64,000 bases of DNA from Gymnogyps californianus (taxonomy: Eukaryota > Chordata > Aves > Accipitriformes > Cathartidae), in the NCBI RefSeq assembly GCF_018139145.2, contig NC_059500.1:25215437-25279436 (forward strand), in the 5' to 3' direction. The first letter of the stretch is position 1; the number at the start of each line of letters is the position of its first letter. This document shows, piece by piece, positions 37,907-49,606 of this stretch. The translations under genes were made by a program, and so were the position numbers. The notes under the pieces are model-generated. The model was not told the DNA's origin. It saw only the letters and a list, made by a program, of their open reading frames with translations, and did no database searches.

Positions 37907-40395
37907 ATATAAACACAAGGATGGTTTGCAAATGTCAAATTTCCGACCAAAATGGAAGAAAATTGATTGAGAAATCATGGAAGAATCTGATTTCATGCTA
38001 TTTTCTGTATAATTTTTCAGTCTGTATTGGTTATGTTATATATGTTGATTCAGGAAACAGTAAATTAAGTTTCCATGTGCAGGCTAAGTCCTTTGAACCC
38101 AAGGAAGCTCCTGAAGTAAAGTAGAAAGTTGAATTTCTACCTAGTGCTGCAAGAAGTCCATGAAGGCAAGCACTACCCATTTGATGTGTATCCACCTCCT
38201 TGCCCTGTTAACTATTTTGAGGAGTGTTTTTCACTTCTGACCCACAGTGAATCTGTTGTTGGAGCAGTGCATGCAACTTCTTTCTACTGTTTTAATATTT
38301 TATCCACATGGATATGCCTGTGCTTCACAATGTAAAGTTAAGTCAACAGACAGAGGTGGACAATCTTATATTTGAAATAGATATATTTGTAATTAAGACT
38401 TAAACAATCTGATATCTCTTATCTGATGTACTTCCTATCTCCCTACTTGATCATAACATTTAGAAATTATCAAAAAGTAGTTCTGTTTGTGAAATCAAGA
38501 TAACTGTCTTAACTTTTACAAGAAAAATTTCCAAAAATAACCCCCTTGTAAAACCAGCTCAGTCCAACTCTGAATACTTTGTTCTTCAGTCCTCAGCATA
38601 TTTATTTTTAGGTGGTTTCTAAATTAGATTAGTGAATTACATAATGAAAAGCATTTTGGACCAGTAAGGAATCTATAATAGAATTTGAGCAGTATTTTTC
38701 TGTCGTAAATCTTACACATATGAAGGTAACGTACACCTACAATAATATAAATGGGAATCAAGCTCTACACAGATTGGTGGACACAATATCACAATAAGTG
38801 ACTAATTTTTCAGTATAAAATGAAAAAAAAAAAAGTCTTACATGTGCTACCTAAAAAAATTACAACAACATTATTAATATAGATAGCTCTTGAAACAAAT
38901 AGTATTTGAAACAGCAGGGAAATAGAGGACTATTTGTCAAATGCGGGAAAGATCATATTAGGACATACATAATCGTTGTTCTTCTATTCATAGGACCGTA
39001 GGAACTTTAAAATTATATACAGAGATATGAAAACAAGCACCTTACTAGCAGCCTTCAACCATATCTAGGATTGCCACTGAAAAGATTACTCAACATAAAA
39101 CGAGTAATTCTACTCACAACAGGACTCTGCATAAAAACTCCAACAAATCTTCCATCTCAGTGGGTCAGTTTGATATCTGCAATATGTAAGTTTTGGATGG
39201 CAGCATGTATGAATGACATTTTAGTATCAAGCCACAGTCATAGTCTTAGAATTTGAATAAATTCCTAGTCTTTCTAGCAATAACATAAAGTCTTTGCCCT
39301 TTAGCAGTAGATTCTTAATCAGCAGTTACTCTTTCTAGTTGTCAAGGGTATACATATCAAATACTCTGTTCATAACTTCTACAGTCATTAATAAGATTAT
39401 TATGCTATGTGACAACATTGTCAGAAGTCTCCCCATCCATTGTTTTGACCATCTGCTGACACATAGATTTTGAGTTATGAAGTGTAATTATTATACTTAA
39501 GGCTAGTCTTTGTTTCTTTCTACTTCTAACAAAATTGCAGGGCATACAAATACAATTGTCTGAAATACTTTTATCAAGCATATTATTCTATTTATAGAAA
39601 CAGTCATATTTATTTGACAAATTATATACTTATAATAATTTCTGACTCCTAAAGTTAACTCCTAATTTCAAGTATCTGTGTTGAACAAAGTGTGGACTCA
39701 AAACCTGATAAGCATAAGTCACCCCAGAAAATGAGAATGGCATGAAAAAGGTGTGTAACTAGACATTATTTTTAGAAATCAACAGTTTCTTTTTGATCTA
39801 GAGGTCAGTTATCAAACTTAACCTTTACATGTGTCTGTGGAAAGCTACCCACAATGCTTGTATTTTTAAATTGAAATGAAGTAATTCTAAATTCTAGTCT
39901 GCCTAATATACCATCTGCAAGAATTTATTTAAACATACTCTTAGCTGGCAATTATTCGGACTAAAATCCCGGTGTGGAACATTGAACTTGTTGAGCTAGT
40001 CTCTACTGATGGCAAAATGTGATTTTCAAAATGAACTTGGATTCCTTTTTCCTACAGTTTAGAAATTAAAGAAAAGACTACTTTAATCAGATAGTGTAAA
40101 TGAACAGAAGAAATTATGTGTATAATCTTTTTCAAGGTAGCTGCTTAAAAGTACAATATATTTTTCAAAATTAAGTAGAATGGGAATAAAATAAATATTT
40201 GTGCTTTTTATGTCTTAATTTTCAGAGTACAATGCCTATTTGAATTTAATTTTATCTTGAAATTTAACAAAATACTTTTTTTTTTTTTTTTTTAGCATTT
40301 TTAATGTTTTTGGAACTTTTACTTGCACTGAGATCTGGAGCTTTAAAAAATATTTCTTGCTCCTAAATGCTTCTATTTATTCTTAAAGTAGTGTG

Positions 40396-40396
40396 A

Positions 40397-40424
<28 letters not shown>
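40396..40424. repeat. (AC)n microsatellite
   Basis: An uninterrupted (AC)14-type dinucleotide run. Confidence 0.95.
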
Positions 40425-40428
<4 letters not shown>

Positions 40429-40558
40429 AAATGTATGTAAATCAAAAACAAAATAAAAAATAAACTTGCATGGCAGAAAAGATCTGTTCATTCCCAGGGC
40501 ATCTCTGCATATTTTATGCTTATCTGTTCTACTCATGCTTTTCTACAGAGAGAGCTCT

Positions 40559-41190
40559 ATTAATTCATCAAATTAAAAAAAAAAAAACACTTAATCTGCC
40601 ATTATGATGGAACCAATTTTAGTAAGACTGAGAAATAAATGAAAGGCATCAGTGCAGTAATTAAAACTTCATTGTTTTTAATTAGTTTTGGATTTGATCA
40701 ACCTGTCAGATGTGGAAGCAGACTACTAAAGAAGGGTTAAAATATCCTGGAAGGATTTAGTATTTATAGATATTGATTACTTTTAGACACCATTTAGCTG
40801 ACAGGATAAGAAAAGCCCACTTGCCTCGCTGTTTGGTCCTTTTATTTCTCACAAGATTGATGAGTTAATAAACAGGGAGCAAGCATTCACATAAATTCAG
40901 CATCTGTAATATTTGTCACCTTCTGAATTACTTGGATGAGAGGAACATCCTTTATGTGAATTCACCAGAGAGGAGCCAGCAGACCTGATCTGCAACCTGT
41001 ACTCTTTCCTGTGATTAATACATTGTTGACGTTTAAAGAGGCAGCACCATTAGGCGAAAACTCAGTGAAAGGGAACTATGTTCCTTCAGTGGGGCCTCCT
41101 GCCATGCTCTGATGTTTTTCCCTGTTTAAAAAAATGCATCGTCTTCACACATTAGGGGTTAGCCTGACATTTTCCATATACACTCTATAT
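40559..41190. other. Candidate conserved non-coding element cluster
   Basis: About 600 bp of mixed-composition DNA with homeodomain-type cores (TTAATTAG at about 40677-40687, ATTAATTC at 40559-40566), a CAGATGTGG E-box-like site near 40708 and GAATTCACC near 40957. Composition differs from the AT-rich desert on either side. No open frame supports an exon. A developmental enhancer is one possibility, but this is inference only. Confidence 0.28.
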
Positions 41191-44100
41191 AATCTTAAAT
41201 AAACCCACCCAAAACATGCTTTCTAATGTAACTTACTGTTTTTCTTGTGTCTTTTACTTCATTTATTTAGGTATAAAATTAATAAAGACACTGAAAATGA
41301 GGGCATGCAGTTGGAAATATTGAATACAATGCATTGGTTTAGTATCAAAGTAATTGAGAAGCTGAAATTCTGCCATAACTGACGAAGTATCTCTGCATAT
41401 CAAACATTTTATACCAACAAGAGCTTACAGAAAAACTGTGCCCTAAAGTGAAGGAAAAGGTAAGTATGCAAGATAATATAGGATGGCTTTCAGTTATAGG
41501 AATGTTGTGATGAAGTTAATGTAGAAACAAACTATAAAAGCCAGAAATTCTCGTTTAAGGAAGCCAAGACTTTTTATGCTATTCAGAGGAAGCCAATGCT
41601 ACTAAAATATGGAATATGAGTGAAGTCACATAAGCACTCTTAACTTTTCTGTGTAACTACACTATGTAGTAAACATACATTGCTAAGAGCATTTTGTGGC
41701 CCCAAGTTAAATTACACTGCAGTGCTTCCGTATTATTTCAATTTTCTTCTTTCTGTGTCATTGCTGAATTGTAATCTCCTGATCTTCTACCAAATTTAAT
41801 TGTGTGAACCCCTGAAGAAATATACTCTGTATGCCTTCCTTCCTTCCTACATTCCTTCTAACCCATACAGGCACACCATATTTTTCCTTCTCTTCCTTTC
41901 AGGAAGCAGATAAGTTGCAACATAAAATTTTCCAAAACAAATGACTATTTTTTTGCACTCTCTTAATTTTTTTTGTTCGTTGGTAGAGATTAATGCTTCA
42001 AATTTTCTCTACCAGAGGCAATGAGTAAAAAACTGTCTTTTCTCGGAATGGCTATTGTTCACAACATGAGGTCAGATTTGCCCTTTGTTAAAATGCCATT
42101 TTTAAAATGGCCATTGCTTTTTAAATGTCACAATGACAATGAAGTGAAGCTGCACTCAAAGAAAAATGTTGGCCCCTTATTTTGTCAGGAAGCTGAGAGC
42201 ACATAGAGAGAAGGCAGCTGGAGACCTCAGTCCAATTGAGAAGAATGGAAAAAATACAACTTTCTCAAGTTGCCATTTTTTGTAATGATAGTCCATAAAC
42301 TTAATTCCATTGACCTTTATGGGATACACAGATGTTTTGAAAGATGGTGGTTCTTTGCTGAATTGTATTTGACTGTCACTGATGGACAGTCATTTTCAGA
42401 TGAGAAAACTAGTGCAAAATACGATTAATATTTTAAATGTAATTAGAGCTGATTAAAATATTTAAGTACTTCTTTCTTGCATGTTAAAAATATTCAATAA
42501 ATTTCCAATTTGAAAATATTTTTTGTGATGATTTAAATGCTCAATACATTCCATTTAAATATTTTCAAAACAGGAACACAAACAACCAAAACAGAAACAA
42601 AAGAGAACGACCTCCTATTTTGAAATGTACGTTTTATATCATAATTAAATAGGAAAAAAAAAAAAAAAAGAAAAGAAAAAAAAACCAAAGAGATGAACTG
42701 TGGGGAACACACAGGAGTACAATAGAAAGTCTTACAATAAGAAATGTCATTTTTCTGGAAATTCCAGACGATCTTTAAGCTTCTTATAGAACAAAATATT
42801 TTTCTGTCCATCATTACCCTAGAATACATGTGAGTCTTCTCTGAAATTTAGAATAACATGGAAGTGTTTATACCATTCTATTCTATAAATATTAGTAGCC
42901 AGATGTATGTTTATGTATATCAAGCATGAGAAAATTAATTTCAAGGCTACCTCATTTTTAAATTTAATTTTAACTCCACAAAAAATTAGTCAATTAATAC
43001 GACTTTCTGAAGTTTAATTCTGTATTTAGAGAGATGTCTTATAGCTTTTAGGGCACACAAAATACTATTTTATACATGATGAAAATAAGAAAAGGCATCA
43101 ATAATATTTCTTGTTACAATTTGTCTTCTGTCGTAAATAATGATCTGGAAATTCCTAGATTTGTATGATTAAATAATCTGTCAGATCATGGCACATTTTC
43201 TTATGTCACAGAATACTAATATGCTGTTCTTACAAATAAGGCTATGTTAGCCACAGGTTAAAAAACTCAATCATATTTTCCTCTATTTAAAGTATCAGAA
43301 TACCAAGTTTTCCAACTACTAAATTACTTGACAAACAGTACCTTTTCTACCTATTAGATCTTGAGTCGGTTCAGTCCAACCCTGAAAATCCTAGACAGAG
43401 CAAATCCTGTGAACTGGTATTTAAATACTGGCCTCTGACATAGGATTAACTCTTAAACCAAGTTTCCTAGGTAGAGTAGCAGCATGACTTAGACTTCAAC
43501 TCCATACCTCTATTTTTTTTTTTCCATTTGATTTGCAGATCCTGCACCAGATTTCTGCACAAACCAGTTCTTTGACAAATTATATCTAGATTATCATTCC
43601 CACAAAGGACTACCTTGAAATTTTTCACCAAAGTGGCAGACAGGCCTTGAACTGACATTCATCCCTGGTCACCTGTAGGTTATTTGTATTGTCCTTTGAT
43701 TACCATCCCTGATCTTTAGTCTGAGGGTTGCCACTAAATTTTATGTTATTGTTTGTATTATGCCATAAAAACTTGTCATAAAAATGACAGAACGTAAAGA
43801 GTATTCTTTATAGAAAAAGAAACCTTACACAAGGAAACATCAATTCTGATTAATCCTCAATTCCACCAACAGTATTCAAGGACTAAAGGGAGGATAGAAA
43901 TCCTCATGTTTCTACATTGTTTAAGTAAGACGCCAGCAAAACAAGAAGGGCCTAAAACAGTAAGTTTATACCATACTGCTATAGTAGTCCCTGTGCTGTT
44001 TGTATCAGCAGGAACTAAATCTATTCTGAGCTTCTATAAACACTTTTGCAATGCAATATAGTTAGAGTTTGGGTATTTTTGTGTGACCTCAAGTATACTT

Positions 44101-45933
44101 ATTAGGCAATATATCTCCATTATATTCTAGTGAAGAAAAAATAATAGACTTGTATATCAAGAAAATATAAACAAAAGAAAAAGGGGGAACAAAAATCAGT
44201 TTATGCTTCATGATTTCTGCCCCACAAAGATACATCACTGAATGTTCTTTGCTCTCCATTTATGCCTCTGACTGGTCTTGTGAAACATTGAAGTGTCTGG
44301 TGTTATGTTGACTCAGTTGATTTTCTGGACACAGGGCTGTGAAAGGGGGATACAGCTGTCAACAGGAACCTGACAAAGCCATCATTCATCACTGTGTGTT
44401 GTCAGCAAATTTCCAGGTGGGAAGCCAAATCTTTCAAAATGTTTGTTTACAACTGTGTATGAAAAATGCTCAGCTATTTAATTTCAGGCCTTTTCACTCT
44501 ACTGAGTATGCCATATATGATGTATGTCTAGGCACTTTTTTTACACTTTGGACTACCTACTTGGATACTTTTTCAAAAAGGATTCATCTGACCCTGTTTC
44601 AAGAAACAATATTCCAGCTCTAGTAACAAGTATTGAGCTCAACATGTTTACCTTGTCCTGGTGAGGATGAAGAGATGACTTACCGTTAAGCACCTACCTA
44701 GGGCGAAGACTGGATGGAGCTTCTTTAGTCCAGCAGACTAAAGGATCTTGTTTTCCAAAGGCAGGAAGTTAGACCAGAAAAGAAACATTAATTTTTAACA
44801 ATAAGAGCAACTAATCAATGTAATAACTTATCTGGGGATCTGGGACATTTTAAACACCTCTAAATCAAGATTGTCTATCATAAATTTCATTCAATCACAA
44901 GGTAAAGACTCATGTAGAACTACTTGTTAAATTGTATGATCACTATTGTAGAGCTGATAAGACTAATGGGGAAAGATTTGTGGATTTGTGATTCTACTGT
45001 AAGCCAATAAAGAACAGGAAAGACTGCTAGGTTGGGGAGAAAGTACTCTGTATCATTTTTAAGTATACTCAAAGTTAGTAAAGTAGCAGCCTGTCTTTTT
45101 CTATCAATTCCACCTCCAGAGCTTTTGTTTCCTATGCGTCTGGATAAAAAGTATTGGTGATGTTACATTATTTGCTGGATGCTTCTTCAAAATGCAGTTT
45201 AGCTTAAAAATGGCTTCTTAGCTTCAACTGCAGCCAATATACAATAGCTCTTACTACTTCTATCAGCTGCTTTTTCAGTAACATGCTCATGCTTCTCAGT
45301 TTCTGTGAAGAGAACTCTTAAATGTGGCAAAAGAGTATACAAAGCACAAAGAGAATGATACCAACTTTTATACACTTGTGGTGGAAACCTGTCTGTCACC
45401 TGGGTAATATACTTAGATTTTAAAGTTGTCACTGAAAAATTTAAAGAGAAATAGAGTTTATTTAAGATCCAATTAAAGCAGCAACAGCAGGAAAACAATA
45501 ATCATGCTGAAAAGGAGAAAAGAAAAAGCCATATTTAAAATATTCATATGTTCCTTTTTCCCCAACGTTAATCATTGTTTGGAATTCTTTAACCCAGGAA
45601 GAAATAGCCGACTCAGACTCACAGTGATGAAAATCTGCCCATATATATTCAGGGAACCATTTTGTGACACAGCAATATCAGCTAAAGTCATGCAGGAAGA
45701 GAGCAATCTGGATCATGAAAGTTCATCTCACAAAAACAAGTTATTGTAACAATCAGTTCACAAACCTTTCAACGATTTTCAAGAATTCAGAGTTTTCAGA
45801 AGTGGTTGTCAGTAGAGGATTGGGCCCTATGCTAAAAACATAGCATAACATAACATCACGATCTAATGTAATTCCATTTCCCTTTAATAATTTAATTTCT
45901 TTTAAAATTAAGGCTGGTTAGTGGTTAGGATGT

Positions 45934-45951
45934 GGGGTGGGGTGGGAGGGG
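45934..45951 (+). other. Compact G-quadruplex motif
   Basis: GGGG-T-GGGG-T-GGG-A-GGGG: four G-runs with three single-nucleotide loops, the arrangement expected to give a very stable parallel G4. It lies 0.8 kb outside the provirus, in AT-rich DNA. Confidence 0.8.
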
Positions 45952-46764
45952 CAGAGAGACGAAGAGGATGGGACTGGGGAAGGACTGCTCTCAGGGCCTG
46001 CCCTTGTTTTAACCTGTTGTGTGGGCATAAGTAACTGGAGTATTAGAAACTATAATCAAACCACCTGGGCATCAGTTTATAGGGCTGCCCTTCTGGTTAT
46101 CCTTGTTGCCACAGCTGCCATATGAGCACAACAGCAGAGTGGTTCTCTTTCCCTCCCAAACTCTCTCCATGAGAATGATCCCCCAGTAGTTGGAATGTGT
46201 GGTCCCAGAGGTACTTCTGGACCTGTGTCCTGGCTTTTCCTGGGGAAAAAAAAAAACATTTTCTTGCTTCTGAAATATATGGACTTGATCTCTTTGGAGG
46301 TGTTCCAGCAGCTTATATACAAAATCTTCCATAGTTTCAGAAGAGTTGTATAATCTAGCTTTCCTGCATTTCACTTCAAACACATTCAGCTTTAAAGCAT
46401 GGGTATAATTTATTTGCTTGCTGATGGATAATGAAAATGATGCTGATATTATTACTGGGACACTTGCTCAAGAACCGGTACTATTTTTCAGCGTATTTAC
46501 TTGCTTGAAAGGATGCATAATTTTCCTCTTATATTATTAGTTCTTAAGAACCATATTGATTCAAAGATGATAGTTTGTTTTTATTAAACGACAAATAAAC
46601 ATATACACATTTGGAAACTATCTTTTAGAAAAGATTCAAAAAATGTATGTCATTTTATGAATCCAAAGCAAATTCTCATTCAATCTGGGAAGCAGAAAGC
46701 TAGTAATAAAGGGTAAAAAAATCAGAAATATCAGTCTCTCCAAATGCTGACTTGGACAGGGTTC

Positions 46765-46769
46765 CTATC
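46765..46769. repeat. Target-site duplication, left copy (CTATC)
   Basis: CTATC immediately left of the LTR matches 53880-53884 exactly. A 5-bp duplication is the usual size for class III ERV integrases. Confidence 0.93.
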
Positions 46770-47348
46770 TGTCGTGGTTTAACCCCAGCCAGCAGCTAAG
46801 CACCACGCAGCCGCTCGCTCACTGCCCCCCCACCCCTGGGATGGGGGAGAGAATCAGGAAAAAAAAAACTCGTGAGTTGAGATAAAGACAGTTTAATAGG
46901 ACAGAAAGGAATGAAAAACAATGATAATGATAATAATAATAATATGACAATAGCAATACTAAAAGAATTAAACTATACAAAGCAAGTGGTGCACAATGCA
47001 ATTGCTCACCACTCGTTGACCGATGCCCAGTTAGTTCCCGAGCCGCGATCCGAGCCGCTCGGCCAACTCCCCCCAGTTTATATACTGGGCATGACGTTCC
47101 ATGGTATGGAATACCCCTTTGGCTAGTTCAAGTCAGCTGCCCCGGCTCTGCTCCCTCCCAGCTTCTTGCACACCTGCTTACTGGCAGAGCACGGGAAACT
47201 GGAAAGTCCTTGGCTGAAGATAAGTGCTACTTAGCAACAACTAAAACATCGGGGTGTTATCAACATCATTCTCACACTAAATCCAAAACACAGCACTGTA
47301 GCAGCTACTAAGAAGAAAATTAACTCTGTCCCAGCTGAAACCAGGACA
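46770..47348 (-). repeat. 3' LTR of the provirus
   Basis: 579 bp with TG...CA ends. I found no difference from the 5' LTR on reading both through. It carries an ATTAAA signal (plus-strand TTTAAT, 46892-46897) that could direct polyadenylation of the proviral transcript. Confidence 0.97.
46892..46897 (-). promoter_or_regulatory. ATTAAA polyadenylation signal, 3' LTR
   Basis: The common ATTAAA variant on the minus strand, downstream of the TATA element in LTR orientation. No AATAAA was found in this LTR, so this is the best candidate for the R-region signal. Confidence 0.45.
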
Positions 47349-47352
47349 ATAT

Positions 47353-47364
47353 CCACCCCTTATT
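47353..47364 (-). promoter_or_regulatory. Polypurine tract
   Basis: On the minus strand AATAAGGGGTGG lies 4 nt before the 3' LTR. It is in the position for plus-strand DNA priming. It is interrupted by T residues, so it is short for a PPT, but no better purine run is adjacent. Confidence 0.6.
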
Positions 47365-47869
47365 CTATACCATTTACGTTATGCCCAGATCCCACACTTT
47401 CCAATACATTTCCAATTAATCACCATCACCTTTCCTGTCTTTTAATATATACATATAGATATCATTCCCGCAGTCTATGGGCCGTCTCTATCAAATGTCT
47501 GTTGAGTTCATTCAGTCCATGACTTTGAGCTCCATCTATCGTAACAGTCTGTCTGGGCAGGAGGGATGATGCAAAGTCCGCTCAGTCGGCAGAACAGGAT
47601 TGGGCTTCGGTGTGATGTGGCAGGCAGGTGACATTGGGCGCAGCAGGAGGATGGTGTGTGGTGTCGGATTGTTGCATGCTGAAGTCAGTCCTGGTTCCAT
47701 CACTACTGCACTTCACTCAATTTTATCAAAGTTCATTCTTCTTTAATCTAAGTAATTCTTACTGTAATACCATTAATATAGCACATAACAGTTATAATAA
47801 TGATGACAGGATGACATATGTCATTGTCAATATACAATGGCAGGATTATATAGCATACAATTTAATCTA
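47365..47869 (-). other. Proviral 3' untranslated region, no env
   Basis: These 505 bp separate the pol stop (TAA at 47870-47872) from the polypurine tract. No minus-strand open frame of meaningful length and no transmembrane- or fusion-peptide-like segment is present, so env is absent rather than decayed. Confidence 0.8.
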
Positions 47870-49126
47870 TTAGCTGTTCTCACCTAAAATCAAATCCCCT
47901 TGAGGCACACATCGGACTTCCCCATCCTTCCGCATCACCCACCAAGTGCACCCAGGCCCTTGAGCAAAAGCAATCCCCTGAACGGGTTTGCCTTTGCCTG
48001 AGGCAGGAGTAACCCAAACTGTTTTCCCTAGCATATTTTTTATGTGCACTACAGGGACTTTATCCCCTTCTACAGTACGTAAAAGTTCTGATTGGGCAGG
48101 GCCAGCTCGATTGGCAGATCCTCTAGTGTTGACTAACCAGGTGGCCTTTGCTAGATGTGTATCCCAATGTTTGAAAGTCCCACCACCCATTGCTCTCAAT
48201 GTAGTCTTTAACAGTCCATTGTATCGCTCGATTTTTCCGGAGGCTGGTGCATGATAGGGGATGTGATACACCCACTCAATGCCGTGCTCTTTGGCCCAGG
48301 TGTCTATAAGATTGTTCCGGAAGTGAGTCCCGTTGTCTGACTCAATTCTTTCTGGGGTACTGTGTCGCCATAAGATTTGCTTTTCAAGGCCCAGGATAGT
48401 GTTCCGGGCAGTGGCATGGGGCACGGGATATGTTTCCAGCCAGCCGGTGGTTGCTTCCACCATTGTAAGCACATAGCGCTTACCTTGACGGGTTTGTGGG
48501 AGTGTGATATAGTCAATCTGCCAGGCCTCTCCATATTTGTATTTCAGCCATCGTCCTCCATACCACAGAGGCTTTAACCGCTTGGCTTGCTTAATTGCAG
48601 CACATGTTTCACATTCATGAATGACCTGTGCGATAGTGTCCATGGTCAGGTCCACCCCTCGATCGCGAGCCCATCTATATGTTGCATCTCTTCCCTGATG
48701 GCCTGAGGTGTCATGGGCCCACCGAGCCATGAATAATTCACCCTTATGCTGCCAATCCAGATCTACCTGAGCTACTTCAATTCTAGCAGCCTTGTCTACC
48801 TGTTGATTGTTTTGATGTTCTTCAGTGGCCCGGCTCTTAGGTACATGGGCATCTACGTGACGTACTTTCACAACCAGGTTCTCTAGCCGGGCAGCAATAT
48901 CTTGCCACAATGCAGCAGCCCAAATGGGTTTACCTCTGCGTTGCCAATTACTCCGCTTCCATTGCTGCAACCACCCCCACAAAGCATTTGCCACCATCCA
49001 TGAATCAGTATAAAGATAAAGTATTGGCCATTTTTCTCGTTCAGCGATGTCTAAAGCCAGCTGAATGGCTTTCACCTCTGCAAACTGACTCGATTCACCT
49101 TCTCCTTCCACAGTTTCTGCACCTTG
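47870..49126 (-). CDS. Open RNase H C-terminus plus integrase block of pol
   Basis: A 418-codon open stretch downstream of the TGA at 49127. Counting from the GTG at 49111, it begins with the RNase H Glu (AEVKA, residue 12), Asp 36 (YTDS) and a HVDAH block near 85-89. Integrase follows: zinc-binding His133, His138, Cys167 and Cys170, then core Asp200 (WQIDY), Asp259 (ESDNG) and Glu295 (KIERYNG), with 35 residues between the last two. A C-terminal Trp-rich region (CTWWVMRKDG) ends at TAA. Integrase joins viral DNA to the host genome and gives the 5-bp duplication seen at the flanks. The domain looks intact, but it has no start codon of its own and could be made only by readthrough of upstream stops. 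Confidence 0.85.
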   Translation of the reverse strand, partial: QGAETVEGEGESSQFAEVKAIQLALDIAEREKWPILYLYTDSWMVANALWGWLQQWKRSNWQRRGKPIWAAALWQDIAARLENLVVKVRHVDAHVPKSRATEEHQNNQQVDKAARIEVAQVDLDWQHKGELFMARWAHDTSGHQGRDATYRWARDRGVDLTMDTIAQVIHECETCAAIKQAKRLKPLWYGGRWLKYKYGEAWQIDYITLPQTRQGKRYVLTMVEATTGWLETYPVPHATARNTILGLEKQILWRHSTPERIESDNGTHFRNNLIDTWAKEHGIEWVYHIPYHAPASGKIERYNGLLKTTLRAMGGGTFKHWDTHLAKATWLVNTRGSANRAGPAQSELLRTVEGDKVPVVHIKNMLGKTVWVTPASGKGKPVQGIAFAQGPGCTWWVMRKDGEVRCVPQGDLILGENS

Positions 49127-49606
49127 TCATATAAGACTCTGTACAGCCGCCTTCCACCTCCGATGCTTTCCTACAATACGACAGGACCCATCAGTGAACA
49201 GGGCATATTGCCTCTCATTTTCTGGCAGTTTATTATACATTGGGGCCTCTTCAGCACGCGTTACCTCCTCCTCTGGTGATATTCCAAAATCTTTGCCTTC
49301 TGGCCAGTCTGTGATCACTTCCAGAATTCCTGGGTGACTAAGGTTTCCTATTCGACTTTGTTGTGTGATCAGTGCAACCCACTTACTCCACGTAGCATCA
49401 GTTGCATGATGTGTAGAAGGGACCTTCCCTTTGAACATCCAGCCTAGCACTGGCAGTCGGGGTGCCAACAGGAGCTGTGTTTCAGTACCAACCACTTCTG
49501 AAGCAGCTCGAACTCCTTCATATGCTGCTAATATCTCCTTTTCAGTTGGAGTATAACGGGCCTCAGATCCTCAATATCCCCGACTCCAAAACCCTAGAGG
49601 TCGACC

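Larger units (their letters stand above)
31284..46769. other. 15.5 kb of unique non-coding DNA without recognisable transposons
   Basis: No gene is supported here: open frames are short, overlapping and without family signatures. The region holds (CA)n tracts at 37883 and 40396, a T-run at 40273-40293, an A-rich tract at 42653-42683, and a tight G4 motif at 45934. Three stretches (31724-31960, 34790-35040, 40559-41190) have the look of conserved non-coding elements and are listed separately. The long absence of transposon insertions is itself notable for a window with ten kilobases of them on either side. Confidence 0.55.

Noticed and set aside
45199..46383. Several 80-100-codon ORFs on both strands near the provirus
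   Set aside because: They overlap in conflicting frames and strands, have no family signature and no splice-site support.
47365..47869. A decayed env gene after pol
   Set aside because: Only about 500 bp is available. There is no open frame of useful length on the coding strand and no fusion-peptide or transmembrane-like segment. ERV-L-type elements normally lack env.
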